From a virus, in IMG/VR virus record IMGVR_UViG_3300034073_003229, positions 1 to 47,900 of that record: a stretch of DNA of 47,900 nt; one strand, written 5' to 3'. This document shows positions 8,171 through 17,092 of this stretch, one piece after another (position 1 is the first letter of the stretch; each line of letters opens with the position of its first letter). The translations under genes were made by a program, and so were the position numbers. The notes under the pieces were generated by a model. The model worked only from the letters and a program-made list of their open reading frames with translations, made no database searches and was not told the DNA's origin.

Positions 8171-11086
8171 ATGGCTACTACTAATAAAGATTTCATAACT
8201 AGATACGGTGTTTTAATTCAAGGTAACGGTGCTGTAACTAGTTCTACGGAACAAACAAACGCATTGCAAGTTAATGGTGGAATCGGTGTAGCCAAAAATA
8301 TCATAGTTGGTACAACCGCCACTGTACATGGTGACATAATTGGTAAAAGAACATTAACTATAGATGGTAATGCACAGATATCAGGACAAACTAGTTTAAC
8401 GGGTTCTTTAAATGTATCTGGTGTATCTACATTTAGTAACACACTAACACTAACAAGTGGATTTATTAGTAATGGTGATAGTGTTTTTAACGGATCAATC
8501 ATTATAAATGGTGGAAATACCTTAGATTTAGGTACTGGAAGTTTAGCATTATCTGGTGATTTGACTGTAGATGGCACTGTAACTTTTAATAGTTCAACTA
8601 GTGCGGCTACTGGTGGGATTGGTGCTCTTGTTGTGCCAAATGGTGGTGTTTATGTTGGTGATAATTTATATATTGCTGGAACCACTGCGAATGATGGAGT
8701 TAACACATCTAACGCTTTATATATTGCCGGTGGTGCATGGATAGAAAAATCGTTAGTTGTTGAAGGCGCAGTCTTATTTAAAGATGGTGTAACATTTAGC
8801 GGAACAGCTACTTATGTTTATAGTACGAATACTATATTCTCTGATAATATAATTAATGTACATACTCCTCCAGGTGGTGTAGGTGGTACATGGACTCAAG
8901 ATGATGGAAAAGATATTGGATTAGTATTCCATAATTATAAAGGATCAGATAACGATTCATTTTTAGGATGGGCTAATGACAGCGGATATCTAGAATGGTA
9001 TGGCAATGGTTTAGAAACTGCTGAAGGTACATTCACTAACGGTGTATATGGAATATTTAAAACTGGTGGAATTAAATTAACCAATACTGAATCTTCTATA
9101 TCTACTTCTACAGGTGCATTACAAGTCGCTGGTGGTATTGGTGCATCAAATGTATATTCTGTTAATAATATTAGTGGTGGAACTTTAACTGCGCGTAATC
9201 TAACACAGGGTAGAATAGTTTTCGCTGGTGTCGGCGGTGAATTAACTGATGATGCTGAATTAACATATGATGCAGTCACTAATTTATTAAGTGCTGATGC
9301 TAGTAGAGCGACAACAGCTACTAATTTAGCAGGCGGTGGTCCAGGAATGATACCATATCAATCTGATGTTGGTATAACTAATTTTGTTGCAACTGGTACA
9401 ACTGGTTTCGTTTTAATTTCTCAAGGAACAAGTGCACCACAGTGGGAAGCATTAGGTAGCATTTCTGCGGGTAATGCATTTACTGCAACTAATATAGCTG
9501 GTGGAACAGCAAATCAATTAGTAATTCAAACAGCCCCAGGTGTAACAGGTTTTGCTGGGCCAGGAAATGCTGGACAATTCTTAAGAAGTAATGGTTCTGG
9601 ATCTGCCCCCACATATGTTAATACTGGTAATATGTATGTTGGTTACGCAGTTTGGGCTGATAATTTAAAAGGTCCTGCAAATGCAATTCCATATCAATCT
9701 GCATTAGATACTACACATTATATAATACCAGGTGGAAATGGAACATTATTACAAAGTAATGGTACTACTGCGACATTCGTAAGTACTACTACATTATTGG
9801 TTGGATTTGCAGAAAATGCGTTCACTGCTGACAGATGGACAACTCCAAGAACTGTTACATTTGGTGGGGATTTATCTGGATTTGTAACAATTGATGGTAG
9901 CGCAGATGCAATATTTACTGCTACAGTAAATTCTGGTGGATTTGCAAACACTGCAACTAATATAGCAGGTGGAACGACAGGGGCTATTCCATATCAATTA
10001 GCAGCTAGTGCTACTACATTTTTATCATTATCTGGTACTGAACATTCTGTAATATCTGCGGGGACTACCGCACCAAAATATGTTACTGAAGTTCAAGCCA
10101 AATCTGGTACTGGAAGTGCTACTGCCTCTTCTGGACAAAGTTTAATTGTTACCGGTGGTATTGGTATAACAGGCGAAAGCTATTTTGTTAATAATGTTGG
10201 ATTTGGGTCTAATATAAAAATTCTAGGATCATCTGATTCTAACAGTACTGATTCAGGATCACTACAAGTTGTTGGTGGCGCAGGTATTGCAAAAAATCTT
10301 TATGTTGGAGGTGATTTACAGGTCAATGGTGTATTTACTGCATCAAATGTAACTAAAATTACCAATACTACAGAATCAAGTTCAACTTCGTCTGGAGCTT
10401 TAATAGTCTCCGGTGGAGTTGGAATCGCTAAAAACTTATTTGTTGGATCTTCTGCTACCTTTAGTGGAAACTTGATACCAAGTGAAAATGGTCTTTATAA
10501 TTTAGGAAGCCCAACAAAAAGATGGAATACCCTGTTTGTTTCTTCATCCACTATAGATATGGATGGGGTTACTATTCAGGCTATCAATAATAGATTACAG
10601 ACTGAAAAAATAACAATATCCGACACGGCTAATTCTGATTCCACTCAAACTGGCGCTTTAGTTGTTTCTGGTGGTATTGGAGTAGCTAAAGATTTAGTTG
10701 TTGGGGCTAGTGTAAAAATAGGACCTACTGTTAATTCAACAATTGTTCCAGCAGTTTATAGTAATAACGTTATATTAGCAAGTTATACAAGTCCAACTTT
10801 AACTACCACTGATCCAGTAACGATAGATCAGTATATAAAAAATGATTATAGAACTGCTAGATATACTGTTCAGGTAGTTGATGGTAGTAGCATACATATT
10901 ACTGAAATTCTTGTAACACATAATGGAACAAACGTATACTTAACTGAATATGGTATTATAACTAACAATGGGGATTTGGGAACATTTACTGCGACATCTG
11001 ATGGAACAAATATTTCATTAACGTTTAATCCTGCTTCCGTTACTTCGATGACAATCAAAGTCGTCAGATTTGGTATAACTGCTTAA
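8171..11086 (+). CDS. Large tail-fibre-like structural protein with repeated modules
   Basis: A 971-residue protein with a good AAGGAG site before its ATG. It has about eight copies of the Gly-Gly fibre motif. Residues about 203-300 form a module (TATYVYSTNTIFSDNIINVH, then DDGKDIGLVFH and a YLEWYGNG turn) that is duplicated in the collagen-like fibre downstream. Residues about 378-640 hold four repeats of the type ATNIAGGT..AIPYQ....T.F...GT....S.GT.AP, a common phage-fibre repeat. The C-terminus (IDQYIKNDYRTARYTVQV ... TIKVVRFGITA) is shared with the preceding gene. It is interpreted as a fibre shaft plus tip. No enzymatic motif was seen. Confidence 0.72.
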   Translation: MATTNKDFITRYGVLIQGNGAVTSSTEQTNALQVNGGIGVAKNIIVGTTATVHGDIIGKRTLTIDGNAQISGQTSLTGSLNVSGVSTFSNTLTLTSGFISNGDSVFNGSIIINGGNTLDLGTGSLALSGDLTVDGTVTFNSSTSAATGGIGALVVPNGGVYVGDNLYIAGTTANDGVNTSNALYIAGGAWIEKSLVVEGAVLFKDGVTFSGTATYVYSTNTIFSDNIINVHTPPGGVGGTWTQDDGKDIGLVFHNYKGSDNDSFLGWANDSGYLEWYGNGLETAEGTFTNGVYGIFKTGGIKLTNTESSISTSTGALQVAGGIGASNVYSVNNISGGTLTARNLTQGRIVFAGVGGELTDDAELTYDAVTNLLSADASRATTATNLAGGGPGMIPYQSDVGITNFVATGTTGFVLISQGTSAPQWEALGSISAGNAFTATNIAGGTANQLVIQTAPGVTGFAGPGNAGQFLRSNGSGSAPTYVNTGNMYVGYAVWADNLKGPANAIPYQSALDTTHYIIPGGNGTLLQSNGTTATFVSTTTLLVGFAENAFTADRWTTPRTVTFGGDLSGFVTIDGSADAIFTATVNSGGFANTATNIAGGTTGAIPYQLAASATTFLSLSGTEHSVISAGTTAPKYVTEVQAKSGTGSATASSGQSLIVTGGIGITGESYFVNNVGFGSNIKILGSSDSNSTDSGSLQVVGGAGIAKNLYVGGDLQVNGVFTASNVTKITNTTESSSTSSGALIVSGGVGIAKNLFVGSSATFSGNLIPSENGLYNLGSPTKRWNTLFVSSSTIDMDGVTIQAINNRLQTEKITISDTANSDSTQTGALVVSGGIGVAKDLVVGASVKIGPTVNSTIVPAVYSNNVILASYTSPTLTTTDPVTIDQYIKNDYRTARYTVQVVDGSSIHITEILVTHNGTNVYLTEYGIITNNGDLGTFTATSDGTNISLTFNPASVTSMTIKVVRFGITA

Positions 11087-11114
11087 TAAGAATAATATAA
11101 TATTATGCTATAAG

Positions 11115-11121
11115 CTAAATA
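11115..11121 (+). promoter_or_regulatory. Candidate T4-type late promoter for the collagen-like fibre gene
   Basis: CTAAATA lies in the 72-nt gap before the collagen-like gene, one of the few real gaps on the left side. The predicted transcription start is near 11127, giving a leader of about 32 nt containing AAAGGG. An AT-only 7-bp inverted repeat lies just upstream near 11095. The same heptamer precedes gp18. Confidence 0.55.
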
Positions 11122-11158
11122 CTCTTAAAGTCGAACGTGGAAAGGGAAACCGACGACA

Positions 11159-14100
11159 ATGACAACTAATTTTATTGACTTCAAGGTCAAAAATGGCCTA
11201 ATTGTATCTAATACTGCAACAATACTAGAGAATGAAAATTCTATTAGTACAACTACTGGTGCGCTAATTATATCTGGTGGGGTTGGTATTGGGAAAGATT
11301 TATATGTTGGTGGTCAAATTGTCGTTGAAAGACTAACTATTCAATTAACAACTGTTACTACTACTTTAGTTGAAACAGATGATATAATTAAAACAAATAA
11401 TTCTACAGAGTCTTCTAATACAATTACTGGCGCATTAGTTATTACAGGTGGTGCTGGTATAGGTGGAAATTTAAATGTTGGTAACAAAATAAACAATGTT
11501 ATTATAACCAAACCAAATAATAGTTCCACTTTAACGATCAGAGATAATAGAACAGTAGATTTTCCACAGAATTTAACCTTTCCATTGACGAATGGAAATA
11601 GTGATTATGTTTTAAAAACTGATGGTACGGGTAATTTAGATTGGATTCCATTAAATAGTGGACCTCAAGGTTTAGATGGAATACAAGGAGCACAAGGATT
11701 TCAGGGAGCACAAGGTTTTCAGGGTAGCCAAGGACACCAAGGTTTTCAAGGAAATCAAGGGCATCAAGGATTTCAGGGACATCAAGGTTTCCAAGGAGCG
11801 CAGGGATTCCAAGGAAATCAAGGGCATCAAGGTTTCCAAGGAGCACAGGGATTTCAGGGAAATCAAGGACATCAAGGATTCCAAGGACACCAAGGTTTTC
11901 AATGTGCTGATGGTATTCAAGGAAATCAAGGACATCAGGGATTTCAAGGAGCACAGGGATTTCAAGGTGCAGATGGAATCCAAGGAGCACAAGGTTTCCA
12001 AGGATCACAAGGCTTCCAAGGAAATCAAGGACATCAAGGATTCCAAGGAGCACAGGGCTTCCAAGGAAATCAAGGACATCAAGGATTCCAAGGACACCAA
12101 GGCTTTCAAGGAGCACAAGGATTTCAAGGATATCAAGGGTATCAAGGTGCTCAAGGTATTCAAGGATCTCAAGGTACAGCAGGTACTCCAGCAGCAGTCG
12201 GTGCACAAGGAGCACAGGGATTTCAGGGTAATCAAGGACATCAAGGTTTTCAAGGAAATCAAGGACACCAAGGTTTCCAAGGAAATCAAGGACACCAAGG
12301 TTTTCAAGGAGCACAGGGATTTCAGGGAAATCAAGGACATCAAGGATTCCAAGGAGCACAGGGCTTCCAAGGAAATCAAGGACATCAAGGATTCCAAGGA
12401 CACCAAGGCTTTCAAGGAGCACAAGGATTTCAAGGATATCAAGGTTTCCAAGGTGCACAAGGTATTCAAGGAAATCAGGGACATCAAGGATTCCAAGGAG
12501 CACAAGGATTTCAAGGAAATCAGGGACATCAAGGATTCCAAGGGCATCAGGGCTTTCAAGGATCACAGGGTTTTCAAGGACGTCAAGGACATCAAGGTTT
12601 CCAAGGGAATCAAGGATTTCAAGGAGCACAAGGATTTCAAGGTGCAGATGGAATCCAAGGAGCACAGGGCTTCCAAGGAGCACAGGGATTTCAAGGTACT
12701 CAGGGTACAGCGGGTACACCCGCAGCAGTAGGTGCGCAAGGGGCGCAAGGTTTTCAGGGACATCAAGGATTTCAAGGTGCGCAGGGATTTCAAGGTGCAC
12801 AGGGTATTCAAGGAAATCAAGGGCATCAAGGTTTCCAGGGAAATCAAGGTTTTCAGGGACGTCAGGGTTTTCAAGGAAATCAAGGACATCAAGGATTCCA
12901 AGGAGCACAAGGTTTTCCTGGTCCAATTGCTACTGTAGCAAGTGTTGCAAATTCAGAACATTATTTAACATTTGTCGATAGTAATAATTTAACACCATCT
13001 ACTGAAAATATATATACTACCAGTACTTTTACAATTAATCCAGTAAACGGAAGTGTAAGTATACTTGGAATATTACAAAGTACTTCTACTGTAGCTGACA
13101 ATGCACTTTATGTAAAAAGTGGTGTTGGTATTGACGGTTCATTATATGTAAAAGGTAAAGCTTATTTTGACGATAGTGTAATATTTTCTGGTACTTCTAC
13201 TTATGTATATTCTACCAATACTCTTTATACAGATAATTTAATAAATTTACACGTACCCGAAGGAAGTGAAGGAACAAATCATTCGTGGGTGGCAGATGAT
13301 GGTCAGGATATAGGTTTCGTCTTCCATTACTATACTGATCAAGATCGTGATGCCGCTTTAATTTTAGCAAATGATTCAAAATACTTAGAATGGTATAGTG
13401 ACGGAGAAGAAAATCTAACTAATGGTACTTTTACCGGTACTAGTTATGGTACATTTAAAACTGGTAATATAATTTTAGTCAGCACTGCTACTTCAGTATC
13501 TCCAACAACCGGTGCATTAATTGTTTCAGGTGGAGTGGGTGTAGGTGAAAATATCTATATTGGTGGAAACGTATATGTTTCAGGATATGGACAAGTTATA
13601 AGTAATGAAGGAACATGGACCGGGGCAACTGTTACTGGTTTCCAAGGAGCACAGGGATTCCAAGGACATCAAGGACATCAAGGATTCCAAGGAGCACAGG
13701 GATTCCAAGGAGCACAAGGTCGTCAAGGAGCACAAGGGTTTCAAGGACATCAAGGATTCCAAGGAGCACAAGGTCGTCAAGGAGCACAAGGATTCCAAGG
13801 AACACAAGGTACAGCAGGTACACCGGCATCGCCTGCTCCTCCCGGAGTTCAAGGAGCACAAGGTTTCCAAGGAGCACAGGGATTCCAAGGAGCAACAGGA
13901 GCACAAGGTCCGGGAGGTGCACCGGGAGCACAAGGTCCACAGGGATTTCAAGGAGCACAAGGTCGTCAAGGAGCACAAGGTTTTCAAGGAGCACCGGGAG
14001 CACAAGGTCCACAGGGATTTCAAGGAGCACAGGGATTTCAAGGAGCACCGGGAGCACAAGGTCCACAGGGATTTCAAGGAGCACAAGGTCGTCAAGGAGC

Positions 14101-14917
14101 ACAAGGATTCCAAGGAACACAAGGTACAGCAGGTACGCCGGCATCACCTGCTCCTCCTGGAGTTCAAGGAGCACAAGGTTTCCAAGGAGCACAAGGATTC
14201 CAAGGAGCAACAGGAGCACAAGGTCCGGGAGGTGCACCGGGAGCACAAGGTCCACAGGGATTTCAAGGAGCACAAGGTCGTCAAGGAGCACAGGGATTTC
14301 AAGGAGCACAAGGATTCCAAGGAACACAAGGTACAGCAGGAGTTCAAGGTCCACAGGGATTTCAAGGAGCACAAGGTCGTCAAGGAGCACAGGGTTTTCA
14401 AGGAGCGCAGGGATTTTCTGGACCTATTTCTACCGTTGCTACAACTTTAAATGCTACACACTACGTTACATTTGTAGACAGTAATAACTCTCCTGCTGCT
14501 CAAGAAACAGTTTATACAACTAGTAGTTTTGTAGTTAATCCTAGTACAGGTGATGTTACAATTAATGGTGGCTTATTTGCTACAACAAAGAGCTTCTTAA
14601 TTGATCACCCAACTAAAATTGGTAAAAAATTAAAATATGGTAGTTTGGAAGGACCAGAAAACGGTGTATATGTTAGAGGTAGACTAGTAGGATCAACAGT
14701 TATAAATCTTCCAGATTATTGGGTAGAATTAGTTGATTTTGAAAGTATAACAGTTAATTTAACACCAATAAATTACTATCAAACATTATTTGTGAAAGAA
14801 ATTCATAAAAATGCAATCATTATTGAAAATGGATTAGGATCTGAAAAAGATATAGATTGCTATTTTATTGTATTTGCTGAACGTAAAGACGTGGAAAAAT
14901 TAGTAGTGGAGATATAA
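11159..14917 (+). CDS. Collagen-like tail fibre (Gly-X-Gln tracts) with conserved C-terminal domain
   Basis: A 1252-residue protein. Residues 1-165 carry two Gly-Gly fibre motifs. Residues 168-590 and 827-1090 are Gly-X-Y tracts in which Y is nearly always Gln ([15 protein letters not shown]). The first tract has very little Pro and few charged residues; the second has more Pro. Between the tracts lies the YVYSTNTLYTDNLINLHVPE module shared with the preceding fibre, and a [17 protein letters not shown] segment shared with the second collagen-like gene. The last 105 residues (from KSFLIDHPTKIGKKLKYG through YGSLEGPENGVYVRG) are a conserved C-terminal domain of phage fibres. Register breaks include AAV triplets, a Pro-rich segment and a Cys at residue 249. 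It is probably a long trimeric fibre. Confidence 0.8.
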   Translation: MTTNFIDFKVKNGLIVSNTATILENENSISTTTGALIISGGVGIGKDLYVGGQIVVERLTIQLTTVTTTLVETDDIIKTNNSTESSNTITGALVITGGAGIGGNLNVGNKINNVIITKPNNSSTLTIRDNRTVDFPQNLTFPLTNGNSDYVLKTDGTGNLDWIPLNSGPQGLDGIQGAQGFQGAQGFQGSQGHQGFQGNQGHQGFQGHQGFQGAQGFQGNQGHQGFQGAQGFQGNQGHQGFQGHQGFQCADGIQGNQGHQGFQGAQGFQGADGIQGAQGFQGSQGFQGNQGHQGFQGAQGFQGNQGHQGFQGHQGFQGAQGFQGYQGYQGAQGIQGSQGTAGTPAAVGAQGAQGFQGNQGHQGFQGNQGHQGFQGNQGHQGFQGAQGFQGNQGHQGFQGAQGFQGNQGHQGFQGHQGFQGAQGFQGYQGFQGAQGIQGNQGHQGFQGAQGFQGNQGHQGFQGHQGFQGSQGFQGRQGHQGFQGNQGFQGAQGFQGADGIQGAQGFQGAQGFQGTQGTAGTPAAVGAQGAQGFQGHQGFQGAQGFQGAQGIQGNQGHQGFQGNQGFQGRQGFQGNQGHQGFQGAQGFPGPIATVASVANSEHYLTFVDSNNLTPSTENIYTTSTFTINPVNGSVSILGILQSTSTVADNALYVKSGVGIDGSLYVKGKAYFDDSVIFSGTSTYVYSTNTLYTDNLINLHVPEGSEGTNHSWVADDGQDIGFVFHYYTDQDRDAALILANDSKYLEWYSDGEENLTNGTFTGTSYGTFKTGNIILVSTATSVSPTTGALIVSGGVGVGENIYIGGNVYVSGYGQVISNEGTWTGATVTGFQGAQGFQGHQGHQGFQGAQGFQGAQGRQGAQGFQGHQGFQGAQGRQGAQGFQGTQGTAGTPASPAPPGVQGAQGFQGAQGFQGATGAQGPGGAPGAQGPQGFQGAQGRQGAQGFQGAPGAQGPQGFQGAQGFQGAPGAQGPQGFQGAQGRQGAQGFQGTQGTAGTPASPAPPGVQGAQGFQGAQGFQGATGAQGPGGAPGAQGPQGFQGAQGRQGAQGFQGAQGFQGTQGTAGVQGPQGFQGAQGRQGAQGFQGAQGFSGPISTVATTLNATHYVTFVDSNNSPAAQETVYTTSSFVVNPSTGDVTINGGLFATTKSFLIDHPTKIGKKLKYGSLEGPENGVYVRGRLVGSTVINLPDYWVELVDFESITVNLTPINYYQTLFVKEIHKNAIIIENGLGSEKDIDCYFIVFAERKDVEKLVVEI
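11660..12928 (+). repeat. Collagen-like Gly-X-Gln tract 1
   Basis: A 9-nt periodic repeat encoding 423 residues (168-590). The main triplets are GFQ, GNQ, GHQ and GAQ, with occasional GIQ, GSQ, GRQ and GYQ. Two AAV triplets interrupt the glycine register, and codon 249 (TGT at 11903) replaces the expected GGT. The long open frames on other strands and phases here are by-products of this periodicity. Confidence 0.9.
13637..14428 (+). repeat. Collagen-like tract 2 with a 315-bp internal duplication
   Basis: This encodes residues 827-1090. A block beginning GGAACACAAGGTACAGC occurs at 13799 and again at 14114, 315 nt apart, with near-identical downstream sequence. 315 is a multiple of 9, so the duplication keeps both the reading frame and the Gly-X-Y register. 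Pro-containing triplets (GPQ, GAP, GPG) are more frequent than in tract 1. Confidence 0.88.
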
Positions 14918-15129
14918 TGAGTAACAATACTAGTATACAAATTAAATCTGTTCCTATAAATGTTTACAATTCAGATTTTTTAATTGCAACAGACGAATTA
15001 AAAACATACAGATTAAACATATGTAATTCTTGTGAAAATAAAGTAAATGAAATTTGTAAAGAATGTAGTTGCTTACTTATAGTTAGAACATCATATACAG
15101 ATAGTTTTTGTCCAATAGGAAAATGGTAA
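14917..15129 (+). CDS. Small cysteine-cluster (probable zinc-binding) protein
   Basis: A 70-residue protein whose ATG overlaps the stop of the collagen-like gene (TAATG), with GGAG upstream, so translation is coupled. The C-terminal half has C-x2-C, then C-x2-C-x-C, then a final C before PIGKW. This is a compact zinc-ribbon-like pattern; the ending CPIGKW is familiar from small marine-phage proteins. The N-terminal half has no recognisable motif. Its place between a fibre gene and LamG genes suggests a virion assembly or accessory role, but the function is unknown. Confidence 0.65.
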   Translation: MSNNTSIQIKSVPINVYNSDFLIATDELKTYRLNICNSCENKVNEICKECSCLLIVRTSYTDSFCPIGKW

Positions 15130-15699
15130 ATGGGTACATCATATGGTCCGGGTTCTATCCCTATTTTTTCTTCGTTAGTTGATTCTATTAATATAACTGG
15201 TGGTACTGTACTAAGTACGGTAGATGATCCTTCAAATGGGTACACTGTGACATTTCGTCATGATTTAGCTGGATGTGGTTCTCCAGATTCTGGTATTTTC
15301 ATTGTTATTCTTGATTTCATGATTTGGAGATATATGAGTTGTAGATTTAGATTATTGGGAACGGCATCTTGTTGGAGTTTTATGAATAGTTCGGGATATG
15401 GAAGTGCTACAGGCACTACCAGTGGTAACATGTTAAATTATGATGAAAGTTTAGGTGACAGAATAATTAGAACATATCTTGCACAAGATGAACCAGAATT
15501 TGTAACTCATAATAAAGTACTCGCATGTGACAATAATGCCGATAATTTTATGAGATTTAATGGAAATGAATATAAAATTTTTACTATGGTTAGACGGAGA
15601 AATGTAAACGGATCTCTTGCAGGAGTCCATCACGGTAGAAGTTGTAATTCAACGGGGGCAGGGGCATTGACAATAGTTGATCAAATAAGGGTATGGTAA
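15130..15699 (+). CDS. Unrecognised protein in the fibre operon
   Basis: A 189-residue protein. Its ATG directly follows the upstream stop codon, so it is probably translated by coupling. It is beta-rich with a hydrophobic stretch (GIFIVILDFMIWRYMSC) that could pass for a membrane segment, but it lies inside alternating polar sequence and is more likely a buried strand. There are several Cys residues but no regular metal motif. The terminal segment (GALTIVDQIRVW) resembles the last strand of a jelly-roll. Because LamG-type proteins follow, a lectin-like virion protein is possible. I do not recognise it. Confidence 0.5.
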   Translation: MGTSYGPGSIPIFSSLVDSINITGGTVLSTVDDPSNGYTVTFRHDLAGCGSPDSGIFIVILDFMIWRYMSCRFRLLGTASCWSFMNSSGYGSATGTTSGNMLNYDESLGDRIIRTYLAQDEPEFVTHNKVLACDNNADNFMRFNGNEYKIFTMVRRRNVNGSLAGVHHGRSCNSTGAGALTIVDQIRVW

Positions 15700-15700
15700 T

Positions 15701-16402
15701 ATGGCATTAGCACATTCGCCTAGAATTGTTACTGATGGACTAGTATTGTATTTGGATGCTACTAATCCAAAAAGTTATCCTGGTAGTGGTACTATTTGGA
15801 CGGATTTGAGTGGGAACGGTTACGGAGGATCATTAAGCGGATCAGTATCTTACTCTTCTTCTCCTAGTAGATTTGACACAAACGCCGTAGATAGACTTAC
15901 TCGGGATTACTTAACTACATCATCGCAAATAGTATTTAATGACTTAAGTAGTTACACTTTTGATTTTATCGTAAAATTAAGATCATCGGCACAAGCAACT
16001 TTTAATAGTTTAACTGGTAGATTAGCTACAACTCCTTGGATTTCCATTTATCCTGTAGATACCACAGGTGATAGTTGGAATATTAGATACAGACAAAGTG
16101 GAGGTACATATATTTCAACATCTAATGTTAATTACAACATACAAAATAATTGGGCTAATATAGTATTGTCTGTAGATACATCAAGAAACTTAAATTTTTA
16201 TTTGAATGGAATATTACAGGAAACAATTAACCCTACTACAACTTTATTTTATGTAGATTTGATAGGAGGTGGATATTCAGCTAGTGGTAATTATTATGCT
16301 CTTCAGGGATCTATTGCATCATGTAAGATATACAGTAAAACATTATCAGAACAAGAAATTCAGCAAAACTTTAATGCCATTCGAGGAAGGTTTGGATTAT
16401 GA
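15701..16402 (+). CDS. LamG/concanavalin-A-like jelly-roll protein, paralogue 1
   Basis: A 233-residue protein. The start VTDGLVLYLDATNPKSYPGS and the following WTDLSGNG are typical of phage and bacterial LamG-type (laminin G, concanavalin-A-like) domains. The ending, ASCKIYSKTLSEQEIQQNF followed by NAIRGRFGL, is the usual last strand and tail. LamG folds commonly bind carbohydrate. In this operon it is probably a virion-exposed sugar-binding protein or fibre tip. It overlaps the next gene by ATGA and is about half identical to it at both ends, indicating a tandem duplication. Confidence 0.75.
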   Translation: MALAHSPRIVTDGLVLYLDATNPKSYPGSGTIWTDLSGNGYGGSLSGSVSYSSSPSRFDTNAVDRLTRDYLTTSSQIVFNDLSSYTFDFIVKLRSSAQATFNSLTGRLATTPWISIYPVDTTGDSWNIRYRQSGGTYISTSNVNYNIQNNWANIVLSVDTSRNLNFYLNGILQETINPTTTLFYVDLIGGGYSASGNYYALQGSIASCKIYSKTLSEQEIQQNFNAIRGRFGL

Positions 16403-17055
16403 GCGTACATGGTGGACCAAATATTATTGAAGATGGATTGGTTTTGTGTTTGGATGCTTCTAATCCAAAAAGTTATCCTAGAAGTGGTGATACTTGGTAT
16501 GACTTGAGTGGTAATAATTATCATATGACATTGAGTAATAGTCCTACATTTTCCAATTCTAATAATGGTGTTCTACAGTTTAACGGAACTAACCAATATG
16601 GTTCATTAACTTCATTAGATTATTCAGCATCTTCTTTTACTATAATTGCTGCATCGAGATATTCCGGTGCGACTAGAGGTAGAGTTATATCATCAATGGC
16701 TAATAACTGGTTATTCGGTCATTGGAGTAATGGTTCTGAAGAATATTATGCTTCAGGTTGGATTTTACAAGGAACTCCAAACGACACTGATTGGAGAATT
16801 TATTGTGCTACAGAAAATTATACATCAGATCAACGATCATTTTATGTTAATGCAGCTTCTAGAATTTTAAATTCTACGGCAGGTTCTACTGGATTTAATG
16901 GGCTAAGTGTTGGTAGATGGGGAGCGGGTAATTCAGGTGCAGGGACAGAATATTCTGCTTGTGAAGTATCATTTATTTATGTTTACAATCGTATTTTTAC
17001 TGATAGCGAAATCCAACAAAATTTTAATGCACTTCGTGGACGGTTCAATATATAA
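16399..17055 (+). CDS. LamG/concanavalin-A-like jelly-roll protein, paralogue 2
   Basis: A 218-residue protein starting in the ATGA overlap with paralogue 1 and preceded by GGAAGG. It repeats the diagnostic start (EDGLVLCLDASNPKSYP, then WYDLSGNN) and end (FIYVYNRIFTDSEIQQNFN, then ALRGRFNI). The middle strands differ strongly from paralogue 1, as expected if the ligand-binding face is diversifying while the scaffold is kept. Role by family: carbohydrate recognition. A virion location is inferred from the operon. Confidence 0.75.
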   Translation: MSVHGGPNIIEDGLVLCLDASNPKSYPRSGDTWYDLSGNNYHMTLSNSPTFSNSNNGVLQFNGTNQYGSLTSLDYSASSFTIIAASRYSGATRGRVISSMANNWLFGHWSNGSEEYYASGWILQGTPNDTDWRIYCATENYTSDQRSFYVNAASRILNSTAGSTGFNGLSVGRWGAGNSGAGTEYSACEVSFIYVYNRIFTDSEIQQNFNALRGRFNI

Positions 17056-17063
17056 TTTTATTA

Positions 17064-17071
17064 AATAAATA
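17064..17071 (+). promoter_or_regulatory. Candidate T4-type late promoter for the second collagen-like fibre
   Basis: AATAAATA (7 of 8 to TATAAATA) lies in the 37-nt gap before the ATG at 17093. The predicted start is near 17077, leaving about 16 nt of leader with a weak AAGAG. It marks the start of a new transcription unit of fibre and propeller genes. Confidence 0.45.
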
Positions 17072-17092
17072 GTATAAGAGATCAATATCAAT

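Noticed and set aside
11676-12731. Plus-strand alternative frames in the collagen tracts with Lys/Asp/Glu repeats or Arg/Ser/Thr repeats
   Set aside because: They are out-of-frame reading of the same repeat; the Gly-X-Y frame is continuous with folded domains at both ends.
11538-12926. Long minus-strand open frame (about 460 codons) opposite the first collagen-like tract, and similar ones at 13632-14390 and 17436-18563
   Set aside because: They mirror the 9-nt Gly-X-Gln periodicity, give Leu/Glu/Asp-only low-complexity products, have no ribosome sites and end where the tracts end.
15283-15340. Membrane segment in the unrecognised protein at 15130
   Set aside because: The hydrophobic stretch is short and interrupted by Asp, and the protein sits among virion beta-proteins; more likely a buried strand.
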